A DNA stretch of 64,000 nt from NCBI GenBank assembly GCA_015680685.1, contig MNCI01002682.1, forward strand, positions 1,451,828 through 1,515,827, in the 5' to 3' direction. Under the pieces are notes generated by a model that saw only the letters and a program-made list of their open reading frames with translations, searched no databases and had not been told where the DNA came from. Positions within the stretch are counted from its first letter, which is position 1, and each line of letters opens with the position of its first letter. The translations under genes and the position numbers were made by a program. This stretch comes from Gnetum montanum. Its lineage: Eukaryota > Streptophyta > Gnetopsida > Gnetales > Gnetaceae. Shown one piece after another: positions 12,160-23,118 of the stretch.

Positions 12160-14381
12160 TTGATTTCTTATGATGATGTTGTTTTACCCATGGTGATGGG
12201 TTGGAAGCCTAACATTGTTTATTCCAATATGTATAAGTGAAAATTTACTAGGGCTTTATGATTAGCGTAGATAATGACTTTTCTATCTTTGCATGAAAAG
12301 TGTATTTTTAAGTGGACGAGGAAACTACATACTGATAGGCCAACCAAGGCTTCCTAAGATAGTGTTTATCCTTGAGGAATCCCTAATTACTACAAAGGTA
12401 CCTTTAAAAGTGATACAACTTCCTATGAAAAAAGGTAGTTTAATTAAGCTTATGATTTCTAATCTAGTTTTACTAAATGAAATTAAAGTAGAGCTAGAGT
12501 TAGAGTATGTGACCTATTTTTTAAAACTAAGACATTCAATGACTACCTATGAAATAACATTGGATCTAAATCCATCATCCATGTTCACTTAAGGTGGTAT
12601 CATGTTGGCTCTAATTTGTATCATGATTTAGATGGGAAGATGGTATAAAACACCCATGGTAAAATTATTTTTGATGTTTTTACCTTTGAACACCAAGCAA
12701 TCCACCTCATACCTTGGATTAATAAGCATTGATGAGATAGCTAGGGCATGAGGTTAAATGTCTACTAGAATAGTGATGCACTTTAATTATTCCTTCAATG
12801 CCACATGATGTTTCTTAGAGTTGAGATGAGATAAAAAAGAAAGAGATTTGTTTCCTTTGATTTTATTGCTATTGTGATTTGAGGCAAAACATTACCCTTA
12901 GGGGTTGCATTTATGGTGGTATGTATTAGAGGAACAATTGATGTAGCTATTAGAGCAAGCGTATACATATTTTGAGGCTCTTTCCACCTTCTTCTTCCAT
13001 TACAAGGAAGATTGCTTGATGACTTAACTCTTTCCTTTTCCCTTGTTAGGCATTGCTTCATTTTATACCTGGGCAAGGATATGGATTGGAGATGTGGGAC
13101 TAGGAAGTAATGGTGATTCCTGTGAGGTGGATGAGAATAATAAGTATGATGAAGAAGATGAAGTAGATGAAAGAGGATAGAAATTTGGATGAGTATTATA
13201 GGATTGTGTAAGATCTATAACAAATGAAGGCCTTCCTACCTTTTGGGTAGTTGGAGTAGAGGAATTATTTGCATGGAGATTGATGATAAAAGATTTCTTG
13301 GGATTTAGAGGATTGGTTTAAGAGGAACCTATGTAGATGATGAACACAACTCTAGGATGATTACCTCTGTGTTCAAGATGAAATGAAGACACTTCATTGT
13401 CATGTTGAACATGAGTATCAAAAAATATTCCTTCTTTTTCAACAAGAGCTTAGATGTCATCTTTAAGTACCTTGCAATCATCTCTATCATGACTTGTAGC
13501 ATCATGCTAGTGGTAGAATTTGCTAACAATGTACCACCTTAGAATTAGTGGATCTCCTTCCATGCATTGGGAAGGATCTATGGTTAGAATCTACAAGTGT
13601 TTGAACCCATCTCATGATTACTCCAATACATGTTTTGGTATTATGTGCTCATCTCTCAATAGCGTGTTGTAGAGTTGAGTGTGGAACATCAAAAAATTTG
13701 ATATTTGGACCTATCTTTAGGTCATCTTCTTTGTTGATCCTCATTTAATGAAATTTCTTCAACATGATTCATGGTAAAAATAAAAAAACAAGGTGATGAA
13801 GTTTGATTTATTGAAGCCACTATATGACCTACATTTTACAAGGCCTTGTCTTTTGTTGCCTTGTTGGTTTTATCTTGGAAGTTCATCTGCTTCTAGTCAT
13901 TGCACTTGATTACCAGTTCTTCAATATGCTTAGTGGAAGCTATAACATCATGGAGGCTCAATGGTCTAAGGTAGACCAGCTTACCCCTGATATAGCCATT
14001 GAAAACTCCCTTAAAAATGTTTAGAAGTTAATTATTAGAAAGTGGATGTGTAAGTATCATGATTGTTGATGTCCATCTAGAGATGAACTTGGAGATGGAC
14101 TCATTATGCATAAGTTTAATTTCTAGGAGGGTTTGCAAAGTACAATCCTTAGTAATATTATACTTGAACCTCTCCATAAAGGTGGTGAAGAGTTTCTCCA
14201 AGGAGTTGATAGATTTGTGGAGAGTGACATATACCATTCAAATACTTTACTAATTGAGTTGGAAATACTTATAAGGATGGTGTGGGAATAATTAACAAGC
14301 AACTTATATTCATTATAAAATTTGATTATATGATTAGTGGAATCAGACTTTCCATTGTACTTAGTAAAATTTGGCAATGAG
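12160..14381 (-). pseudogene. Gypsy gag C-terminal part and protease of element H, interrupted and decayed
   Basis: On the minus strand from 14381 downward: LPNFTKYNGK-like gag entry, a capsid-like stretch (14237-14028) with TLQTLLEIKLMHNES and FISRW, then DCKVLKDDI and ALVEKEG typical of gypsy gag C-termini (about 13500-13420), a basic linker, and near 12540-12310 a protease-like GSCITFKGTFVVI followed by NTILGSLGW. Stops and frameshifts occur throughout. Element A is inserted at 14382-14386; the N-terminal half continues at 21919. RT, RNase H and integrase are not seen, so most of pol is deleted. Confidence 0.6.
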
Positions 14382-14386
14382 ACCTC
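14382..14386. other. Target site duplication of element A, left (ACCTC)
   Basis: ACCTC immediately before the LTR start is repeated at 21914-21918 immediately after the right LTR. Five bases is the normal length for Ty3/gypsy integration. Confidence 0.9.
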
Positions 14387-14396
14387 TGATGAGATG

Positions 14397-14520
14397 TGAT
14401 ATCGCATGCACCATGATATCGTGTACGCAATATCGCGACCGTTGCGATATCGCATCCCATGCAATATTGCGTACGCGATATCGTGTCGTCCCCTGCAATA
14501 TCACGTACACGATATCACGG
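14397..14520 (+). promoter_or_regulatory. Array of GATATC-centred palindromes in U3
   Basis: About eight copies of YGATATCRCG or its decayed forms (GATATCGC, AATATCGCG, CAATATTGCG, GATATCACG) in about 125 bp, spaced roughly 10-20 bp, just upstream of the TATA box. The same array is at 20863-20974, and its start is at 63984. Position suggests an enhancer or protein-binding array; this is inference. Confidence 0.6.
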
Positions 14521-14534
14521 TCCACCACCAAATC

Positions 14535-14542
14535 TATAAATA
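14535..14542 (+). promoter_or_regulatory. TATA box of element A 5' LTR
   Basis: TATAAATA, conserved at 20988-20995 in the 3' LTR, directly after the palindrome array. Transcription would start some 30 bp downstream. Confidence 0.65.
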
Positions 14543-15461
14543 AGAGGCAGCACTCCCCTCATTTCTCATCTTAGTCTAGAAGTAGAGAAACTCTGGTAGT
14601 TTGATCACTCCAAAGATAGATTATTTTCCATGTGCCCGCAATAGGAGTCCTAGAGTGAATGGATCTTTATTCGAGCAACATTGTACCTGAACACAAGTTG
14701 TGTACAGCAATAAAGATGAACTTGATTGGATAAACCTTGCAGTGCATGGAATAGGATTTTATTTAATTGTTATTTATTACTTTCCTAGAATGTAGAACGA
14801 GGACGACTTGATTACTAGCATCTAAGGATGTGTACGATTAGTCAAGGAATCGGCTGCTCGTCGCATGTTGTATGAGTACGACTTGATTACAAGCATCTCG
14901 TGTGACTACTTGGTAACCCAATGGCGTATCCAAGATCTATGCTTGGTAATCCCAGTGGTAGTTATGCATGGTGGATGTGTACGGTTAGTCAAGGAATCGG
15001 TTGCTCATCGCACTTAGGCTAGATAGATTCTCTCTACCCTTTTCTTCTAGTTAAGTACCTCAATATGACCACTTCGAGCACATGCGTTACATGTGGTGAT
15101 CCCAGTAACGATTAGCGTTTGGTAGCCAAAGTTGCATCGGTTCAGGGTGTGTATGATAAGTGGGAATGGATGCTGACGCTAGTTAATTTAGACTTAGTTC
15201 TTAGTTAGAGTTAGTTACTGCTCTCAACCATTCACCTCATAGCATAGGAGATAAAACAAGAAAAGACCAAAAAAATCATATACCTCGGACCTACTTAACC
15301 ATACACCGTGACAATAACAAGTAAGTCTAGGAAGACAATGAATGATTAACCTCAAGTGTTCCATGGGGCGTTTAGGCATTTAGTCTGCGAAGTTCAACCG
15401 AATCGCACCTGCTACGCTCGTTTCGTATGGTTGAGTGTAGGGGTACCTCACCACTCATCAT

Positions 15462-15479
15462 TGGCATCATTGTCGGGGA
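15462..15479 (+). other. Primer binding site of element A (tRNA-Asp type)
   Basis: TGGCATCATTGTCGGGGA, two bases after the LTR. It equals the tRNA-Asp-complementary site known from Athila elements except for changes that look like CpG decay (CG to CA or TG). Confidence 0.8.
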
Positions 15480-15600
15480 CTAAGTGTTTATGTGCCAAAT
15501 AGAACATAAGGGATATCACTCACATCATTGTGAGCCTTAACGAACCTTCAGGTTAATCAAGAAAAAATTTATATAATGGTGAATTAGCACACCAATAAAA

Positions 15601-18000
15601 ATGCCTTCTTCTCATAAGAGCAACTCACCACCTAAGGACCACACACGAGACAGTCGGCAAGATAAAACACATAACCAAAATCAGCCAAGTCCTAAACAAT
15701 ATAAGATGACATATACTCATCCCAATGAGTATATTCCTAATTTTACTTTTGTTCTCCATCAGGACGAATAGCTGTGGTGGAGAGACTTGCAAGGTAACAT
15801 TATAATACCCCCAGATCAATCAATCTCTCGCATGCTTTTCCGTGCCTTGGCACAGATAGGCATGATCGAGCTATATGTTGAATACGTTGCGGAAGATTTT
15901 GACATGAGGGATTATTATCCCACAGATGCCCAACGTATGAGAGACTTAAGGCAAGAGAGTCAACATGCACTGTTGAAGGGCAAGGTCTCACATGTCCTTA
16001 GTGAAATAGGAGATGAAGAACCCCTTATCATAGGTTCTTTAGCAAAAGATGTTCCCCCTCCTAACGATGGTGAGGAGGTTGAGTATCAGAATCTACGATC
16101 AACGATACATATCCCTGGTTCTGATGCCTGTGAGCACCAACTGTTCACAGAGGGAACAACCACTTATGCTAAGGATGGGCACTTAGATCGTCACCACAAT
16201 CGGGGCCGTAGCAGCCAAAGAGAATGCAAGAAACATCGTCATGGCGATGGTTCCCCTTCTTCTTCTTCTTCATCCCATCACTCATCCTCTCCTTCCACAT
16301 CTGGGTGCAGCCACCATGAACATAAAGGTGAGGATAGAAGTAAGAAAAAAGAAAGATCTTGATGGGAAATTCGAGAGAGAGGACAAGGGCAAGGATGTAG
16401 GGAGAGTAGGGAACAATGCATACATCACAGGTGTCATGAAAGAGATGATCATGACGAGCCCCTACTCTCAACCTAAAGTATGCTTGACATAACGGAGGAG
16501 TATGGATTCCCACAAGGCATTTAAAGGATAGCTGGATCAAGCATTTAGACATGAATAACATCCCACAATTTGAAGGGGGATACAGTGCTGATTCGCAAAA
16601 TCACTTACAGGAATTCCATGATGCCTGTGCCTTGCAGAATATAGAAAATGAGTGGCATAAACTTAAGTTGTTCCCAAGGACACTCACCAAAGAAGTAGAG
16701 AGCTAGTACCGGTCCTTAGAACCGGAAACCATCAAGAGGTGGAGTACGATGCTGGAACTGTTCAACGAAAAGTATCAAACGTACTCCAGAGTGTCCAATT
16801 TGCATAAGCAAATCCAAGGCTAGAAGCAAGGTACACACGAACCCTTGGATGCTGCCATGGCCCGCTATTACACATTGTTACATCGTTGCCCGAGCCATGG
16901 GTACACTCAGCGAGATCAACTTCGCCACATCATGCATGGGCTAAGGAATGAAACTAGAAGAACCCTTGGGACTTACACCCAAGGGAGACTCTCACAACTT
17001 AGAGCCCATGAAGTACGTAGCTTGTTAGAGCAAGTAGCAAAAGAAGAGGGGGAGCTACGCAAAAGGGAAAGTATGGAAGAGTACAACTGCGATCCCTCCC
17101 TTCGAAAGTAGGGAGTAAAATTTTGTGATGAAGAGGATGAGTCACCAATCGAAGAGTTGGTGAATCAGAAAACTTTGCCGATCCAAAAGTTAACAACCAA
17201 GGTATCGGCCAAAGTACACCAAATGTGGGATTCCTTAGACTCAAGAATTGAAACAGTCTTCAAAATTGTAGAAGAGTCTAAGGTTGAACAAAGTAGTGAC
17301 AAAGGTAAGAAAAAGTGGAGAGACTTAGGCCCTACACATAACAAGGGTAAGGGAAAAATCACTAACTCCAATGTGGCTGAGGACTCTAACACAAACGATG
17401 ATGGTGGATGTGAGATTTGCCATTATGACCATCCTAAGGGATGTTGCCCCATCATCTCACATCTACAGGAGTCTGGGGTGTATGCGCTTAAGCCAAGACT
17501 CAACCAAAGGCAAACACCCCGTAGGTTACCTTATCCACAAGATAACCCAAGGCAATTCCACCAACCCTTAACGTATTATCCAAGTGGAACTCCACCATAT
17601 CCCATCAGATAGCATCAGCAGTGGCAACACCCACAGTCATGGGGGATGCCACCACCAACACAATAGTACCCTTACCGGCAACTTGACCTTTATGGATATT
17701 ATGTGCAATAGTCAATTTCTCCAAGTGATTCTATGAGTCACTCAACCCCAAACGTCACTACCAAGTTTGAGAGTACTTCAAAAGGACTCCTTCTCCTCTG
17801 GGAGACATCTCACACTTGTTCCATCCTCCTAATCCATCCGCACCTCTTCCACCACAAGTAGTTCCCATAACACCTCCTGCTCCAACAATGTAAGGGGAAC
17901 TTCCTCCTCAAACGCAGCAACGTCACGCTGCGAGAGCTGTAAATATCCAACCTGCTGCTGGTTTTGACAACTGTAAAAAGAGAAGACCTTACTTCAGAAC
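15601..18000 (+). pseudogene. gag of element A (Athila-like), decayed
   Basis: ATG at 15601 (MPSSHKSNS) aligns with the gag start of element B (MSSSHRQ at 38347, minus). An in-frame TAG at 15769-15771 replaces a CAG that is intact in B (HQDEQ there, HQDE-stop here). The frame runs to 16362 and shifts; another frame carries the capsid core from about 16548 (IPQFEGGYS, ALQNIENEW, LFNEKYQTY, then 16845-17111), and 17157-17612 carries the zinc knuckle CEICHYDHPKGCCP (CX2CX3HX4C) at about 17411-17452. A proline- and glutamine-rich tail follows. Gag would form the virus-like particle and bind element RNA. Several stops and shifts make it dead. Confidence 0.8.
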
Positions 18001-18100
18001 CAAAATCCCAGATAAACTCTCGCAACAACAAGCGATTGAGGCCATGAACACTCCTCCACCATCTAACACCTTGGAGCACCCTTTAGTCCAATAGAGCGTA

Positions 18101-18865
18101 ATGCATACGGTTATGTTAACGCATACCATAACTGACTGGATCAAGGTGGGTCACCTTCCTAGGAAACTAACTGACCCTGAGAATCCCTTAATCTATTTGC
18201 AGATTGCCAAAAATGAACCACATAGGGCTCTTCTTGACTCAGGTTCTGGAGTCAGCTTAATTTCACGAGAGATGTATCACGCATCGAACCTACCCCAACT
18301 TAAGAAGAGCAACATTCAACTAGAGCTGGCAAACCAGTCCATCACCATTCCCTTGGGATTGGTGGAGGACATCATTACCACTGTGTGTGGTTGGTCTTAC
18401 CCAGCTGATTTCCTGGTGATTGAGGTTAACAACACCGAAGGGGACTTCCCAATTATAATGGGAAGGACATGGCTTAGTACAGTAGACACATGCCTTAGGA
18501 TTTGCAATCTTTCCTTGGAAATCTCTAAGATAAACATTTGTGGAAAGATCAAGAAGAGGAAAGTTCCATGCATGACATACAGTGATTCATCGGGTGATGA
18601 CATGGAGGAAATGTCTCCATATAACAGGTGTGCCCACAAAACTTTGAACCAAAGATGCCTGTATGTAGCAACCACATAAGAAGTAGTAGACACCCCATGG
18701 TTGACGGCTACTAGAAGGAGCAAACAAATATGCATGAAACGAACTGAGGAAACCCATGCTAACAATGAAGGCATAGATACATTGGAATATGAGCATTGCC
18801 AACTTCCATCCCTCAATCTAAGATCATCAATTGGAAGAAGTTGGGCACTTCTAAGAAATTCAAAC
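18101..18865 (+). pseudogene. Aspartic protease (retropepsin) of element A and start of the RT linker
   Basis: The open stretch 18101-18679 has the active-site loop ALLDSGSGVSLIS and the later hydrophobic GDFPIIMGRTWLS, the two hallmarks of a retropepsin that cuts the Gag-Pol polyprotein. It is collinear with 35910-35380 (minus) in element B, where CGWSY, NFLVI, IIKGRAWLS and KRQVPC match. After 18680 the frame is broken and reaches INWKKLGTSKKF, which corresponds to the INWEELEILENF linker before the RT of element B; RT itself is absent. Confidence 0.8.
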
Positions 18866-18952
18866 AGATGCTCATTATTTTGGATCTCTCCCTTACAACT
18901 CAATCATGGGGGAGATGGCCACCTATGCTAACCATATGGGGCCCTCAGTTCT
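18866..18952 (+). pseudogene. Integrase C-terminal scrap after internal deletion in element A
   Basis: The TCATGGGGGAGATGGCCA block with flanking sequence matches the very end of pol in element B (about 32190-32215, minus). It follows the protease-RT linker directly, so about 2.8 kb of RT, RNase H and integrase is missing relative to element B. Confidence 0.65.
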
Positions 18953-19040
18953 TTTTTGATTTTTGTTTTACAACATTTTTGTTTTACACGTTTTTGTTTT
19001 ACAACGTTTTTGTTTTACACATTTTTGTTTTACAAATTTC
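18953..19040 (+). repeat. Short tandem repeat TTTTTGTTTTACAM, period about 16 bp, five copies
   Basis: GTTTTACAAC / GTTTTACACG alternate in the TTTTTGTTTTACA units. A degenerate equivalent with the same GTTTTACA words is at 32050-32160 (minus) in element B, so the repeat belongs to the family just after integrase. Confidence 0.8.
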
Positions 19041-20279
19041 TTTAACTTTTTAAGTTTGTCCCATACAACATTCTTATACTTTTTCCATTTTGTGTGTATG
19101 TGTGTGTGATCCACCCTGTAAGTTTGTCCCATAATAAGCGTTCTTCATGATGGTATGAACTATTTTCATATTGATTACTCATGTTTGGTTTTTACCTTTA
19201 AGTCACAATGTTGATACTAAGGTATGTTTATTTTGATATGGCAGGCAATGAGACCAATTCATCCGTCCATCCACCCATTTCTATGGTCTCTCTTAGCTTG
19301 GAAATGTACAGTCCCCTTCTAATAAGAACTTTAACAAATCGGTGACTGGGTATTTCTCAAACTAACGAAGGACTCAAGGATTGAAAAGGGTGTGACTTCA
19401 AGGGAACTTGATGCTTTTGTGTTGGTCATTCTCTCGGGTGCTTGAATGTTTCTTCTTGAGTTTTCTTGTCATTCCGATGTTACCCAATTATCGGAAGCTG
19501 AGACAATAAAAATAAGAAGTCTTTGCATGGTGTGGTTCTCACGCATAAAAACACAAAACAAAAAAAAAAGGTGAGAATTCAAGGCACACCCCTTAGATGA
19601 ATAAACTTGGGCTACAAGCACTGGTTATGGAACCAAAAGTGTTCCCTCTAACTAAGGCCCTTATCACTTCCCATTCTCTCCTTTGTTTCATCGGAATGGT
19701 GGTGGCTCTTGGAGTGCATATTTTTGTTGCCCAAGTGGATGGTTTAACCGAATGCATTGATGTGAAGTCACTTGATGTGGTTGGTTTGAGGCTGGAGTTG
19801 GAATGAGATTTTCCAAGTCACATTAATCATCAAACACACAAGGGGCTGTACACCACCTTATTCTTGGGATTCCATTCCATTTTCTTCTCTCCATCCTTCT
19901 CTTCATTGTTCACCTCATTACCGGTTGTATCATTAATGTATATATTTTAGTTGATGCATTGTTTTCTTTTTGGTAAATTCTTATGGTTAAGACTTTAACT
20001 CTTGTTCCAAAGGACATTCCCGGAGCCTACGGACTCTTGGAATATGGGTTTGTCAGGGCATTAATGGCATGAGCCTGCTTTGGGGAGGACCCACTGACAT
20101 TCCTATTTGGTGCATTAGTTAAATTCTTTGCCTTAACATTTTGCAATTAATTCTATTTTGTTCATTGCCATCTTGACATCCATTTCATCCATGTTATCGT
20201 TGTCCCTTTTTATCTCTCTTTCTTCCTCCTTTTCTTTCTCCATTCTAATGCTACTGGAGGTTCGCGATTAGTCATGGGG
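19041..20279 (+). mobile_element. Conserved non-coding linker of element A
   Basis: No good ORF. Collinear with 1-1100 of element C and about 30850-32050 of element B. Holds GGCATTAATGGCATGAGCC next to GGACCCACTGACATTCC. At 20267-20275 a TCATGGGGG tract like the 3' polypurine tract occurs internally. Confidence 0.65.
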
Positions 20280-20692
20280 GTATGGGGCCTGATTTTTTTA
20301 ATTTTCTCCTAGCCATGAAATTTTTGATTTTCTTCCTAACCCCTACACCTTTGGTAGTCATCAGTAACATATTCCCAGATCCATATCAACCATACCACAA
20401 CCTAGCCAATGAGTTTACACCGAAGCAAGGTATCAATTACATGATGATTCAATTACCCTTACTAATATATGATTGTGTTGTGTGTGCAGATGGCAAACAT
20501 GCAACAACGGATTGGATCTGGAGCAAACACTTGGAATGGAGCAGCGCTGAAGCAACTATGCAAGGAGCAAGATCGATGATGTGCTTACGAATGGACAACG
20601 AAGGCACAATCTTGGCATTCGTAGCAGCAACACTTCTTTCTCTCTCTCTTCCTTTCTCAGCTACCAACAAAGGCCTGATGTCATTGTAATAA
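20280..20692 (+). CDS. Unrecognised small ORF in place of ORF3 in element A, with intron-like signals
   Basis: A 135-codon ORF (20282-20689) occupies the site where B and C carry ORF3; I do not recognise the product. Within it GCAAG|GTATCA at 20429/20430 looks like a 5' splice site, and TACTAAT (20459-20465) followed by a T/G-rich run and GTGCAG|ATGG (20489/20490) looks like branch point and acceptor. This would be a 60-bp intron that keeps frame. It could be a captured host fragment or a remnant of ORF3. After 20690 the sequence again matches the ends of B and C. Function unknown; coding status uncertain. Confidence 0.3.
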
Positions 20693-20841
20693 GGTGTTCA
20701 CCCTTGTCATCATGAACACCAATTTTGTCAAGTCTTGTAACAATGATCCGTTCACATGTCATCCCATTAGTTCCATTCCCCTGAATAATTCCATACCTAC
20801 CTGATATTATTGTAAGGAACTCAAGGACAAGTTTTCATTTA

Positions 20842-20853
20842 GTCATGGGGGCA
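20842..20853 (+). other. Polypurine tract of element A
   Basis: GTCATGGGGGCA directly before the 3' LTR. Element B has CATGGGGGTA at the same place on its own strand. Confidence 0.75.
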
Positions 20854-21913
20854 TGATGAGATGCGATATCACATGCACTGCGATATCACGTACATAATAT
20901 CGCGGTCGTCGCGATATCACATCCCATGCGATATTGTGTACGCGATGTCACATCGTCCCCTATGATATCGCGGTCTGCCGCTAAATCTATAAATAATAGG
21001 TGGCACTCCCCTCATTTCTCATCTTGGTCTAGAAGTAGGAAAACTCTAGCAGTTTGAGCGCTCCAGAGATAGATTATTTTCCATGTGCCCGCAGTAGGAG
21101 TCCTAGAGTAAACTGATCTTTATTCGAGCAACATTGTACTCGAACACAAGTTGTGTATGGCAATAAAGACGAACTTGATTGGATAAACATTGCAGTGCAT
21201 GGAATAGGATTTTATTTAATTGTTATTTATTGCTTTCCTAGAATGCGGTATGAGTACAACTTGATTGCGAGCATCTAAGGATGTGTACGGTTAGTCAAGG
21301 AATCGGCTGCTCGTCGCATGCGGTATGAGTACGACTTGATTACAAGCATCTCATGTGACTACTTGGTAACCCAATGGTGTATCCAGGATCTATGCTTGGT
21401 AATCCCAGTGGTAGTCATGCACAGCGGATGTGTATGGTTAGTCCAGGAATCGATTGCTCATCGCACTTAGGCTAGATAGATTCTCTCTACCCTTTCCTCC
21501 TAGTTAAGTGCCTCAATACAACCACTTCAAGCACGTGCGTTATGTGTGGTGATCCTAGTAACGATTAGCATTTGGTAGCCACAGTTGCATCAATTCAAGG
21601 TGTGTACGGTAAGTGGGAACGGATGCTGACACTAGTTAATTTAGACTTAGTTCTTAGTTAGAGTTAGTTAGTGCTCTCAACCCTTCACCTCATAGCATAG
21701 GAGATAAAACCAGAAAAGACCAAAAAAATCATATACCTCGGACTTACTTAAGCATACACCATGACAATAATAAGTAAGTTTGGGAAGATAACGAATGACT
21801 AACCTCAAGTGTTCCATGGGGTGTTTAGGCATTTAGTCTACGAAGTTCGACCGGATCGTGCATGCTACACTCATTTTGTATGGTTGAGTGTAGGGGTACC
21901 TTGCCACTCATCA
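20854..21913 (+). repeat. 3' LTR of element A
   Basis: Collinear with 14387-15460 over its whole length, ending CCACTCATCA and followed by the ACCTC duplication. The palindrome array is at 20863-20974, the TATA box at 20988-20995, and the duplicated ACTTGATT-C-AGCATCT blocks are also present. Confidence 0.92.
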
Positions 21914-21918
21914 ACCTC
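21914..21918. other. Target site duplication of element A, right (ACCTC)
   Basis: Copy of 14382-14386. Confidence 0.9.
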
Positions 21919-22900
21919 TTTGGGAACTTGGGCAAGGATGAAAAATGGGCTTATGTGATCAACAAGGAGGTTAGAAATGGATATTGTAGGATTGTTTCCA
22001 TGTAGAGATGTGGCCTTTCAATCTTGGTCCTCTGTAGCCTATAGTCTAAAAGATAAATCTTGAAGTAGGAGCATTAGTTCAAGTGTGACATCAAGGATCT
22101 TTTGAGTAAGGTTGCTTAACATGAGATTCTAAGTAGGTGAGATTCATCAAACATGTGCCACGATGGGCATTAGTGTTAATGGTATGACATTGTATGAAGA
22201 TACATGATGTGTAGATGAGAAAAAGATAGGGAAGTTTGTGACTATTAAATTAGTCTTGTGTGTTCCAAGGCTTGAAAAGTGTTAAGTGAGAGATTAACAC
22301 TTTGTATTAATGCTAGCTAAGTTAGTCATAGATGGAGATGATGTAGTAGCAGCAACAATAATAGGGACAATGATATGTAGAACATACACAGAGATTAGAT
22401 TGTTAGACCTGATGAGACTAATGTGCTACAAACTAGGGCTAGGCAAGTAGGTAGTAACTAATAATAAAGGGTTGTACGTAATGAAGCATAAGAATCTACA
22501 TCTTCATCATTAGAGATGTTGATGCCCCCACCTTCACTGTGTTGGTCATGGATTTAATAACTACTATTGGAATTGATATAAGAATAACCCATAGGAAAGT
22601 TTGTCATAACTTGCCTTTGTTGAATTTCAACACTCTCCATTATCTGAAATTTATCTCTAATGATCAGGTATTTTGCTAATGTAGCTTACTCAAACTGATT
22701 TACCTTGATGGGATGGTTTGGATTTGGTTGAAATCATTCCAAACCATAGGTTGTTTCATAGAAAACCATTCTTCTTAGCTCATTCTCAACAAGTTCTATA
22801 ATTATTTTTCACTTCGCACATGCAACATTGTAGTCATGTTGTGTCATGGGTGTCATGAATGTCAATTCTTTTCTAATTTCCATCAATTTGTGAATCTAAA
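21919..22900 (-). pseudogene. N-terminal gag part of element H, decayed
   Basis: On the minus strand the reading frame that ends at 21919 continues, after removal of element A and one copy of ACCTC, into the gag entry motif at 14381. Upstream, stops are frequent and only short hydrophilic stretches are readable. It lies between a candidate primer site (23100-23118) and the capsid-like region, as expected for gag. Confidence 0.5.
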
Positions 22901-23099
22901 GACTGTGAGTGAAGTTGGATCCTTGTCCTGACATGATGTCAACTTGTATCTCTGTACACACTTAGAATAAAAGAAGATCAAGTGCAAAGTAAAAAATAAA
23001 CTAAGAAAGAATGAAAAAAGTAAGAAAAATGCTAAAGTGTTGAAAAGGACATAGAGGCTATTAGGTGATAGGTTTGAGATATTGATAACCCTGTCTTTC

Positions 23100-23118
23100 C
23101 TCCTTCTAATGCCAAAAA
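23100..23118 (-). other. Candidate primer binding site of element H
   Basis: Minus-strand TTTTGGCATTAGAAGGAGG lies next to a possible LTR end ...AAACA. It resembles the TGGCGCTAGAAGGAGG primer sites I recall in some plant gypsy elements, with CpG decay. The matching tRNA was not checked. Confidence 0.4.

Larger units (their letters stand above)
14387..15460 (+). repeat. 5' LTR of element A
   Basis: Starts TGATGAGATGTGATATC and ends CCACTCATCA, right before the primer site. It contains a palindromic GATATC array (14397-14520), a TATA box (14535), and a duplicated ACGACTTGATTAC-AGCATCT block (about 14812 and 14878) associated with TTAGTCAAGGAATCGG (about 14838 and 14985). Differences from the 3' LTR are mostly C/T and G/A changes. 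Confidence 0.92.
14387..21913 (+). mobile_element. Athila-like Ty3/gypsy element A, complete ends, internally deleted (7.5 kb)
   Basis: Bounded by LTRs of 1074 and 1060 bp with TG...CA ends and the ACCTC target duplication. Carries a tRNA-Asp-like primer site, gag, protease, a scrap of integrase end, a linker and a polypurine tract. RT, RNase H and nearly all integrase are missing (junction at about 18870), and ORF3 is missing or replaced (20280-20690). It could therefore move only with enzymes from a relative such as element B. It sits in the gag of element H. Confidence 0.9.

Noticed and set aside
12293-12592. 99-codon + strand ORF
   Set aside because: It lies opposite a minus-strand gypsy protease relic and shows no recognisable content.
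14397-14520. CRISPR-like or bacterial operator array
   Set aside because: Repeat units are short palindromes without unique spacers, inside a retrotransposon LTR of a plant.
14371-14574. ORF through the GATATC array
   Set aside because: It crosses the LTR boundary and encodes palindrome repeats; treated as non-coding U3.
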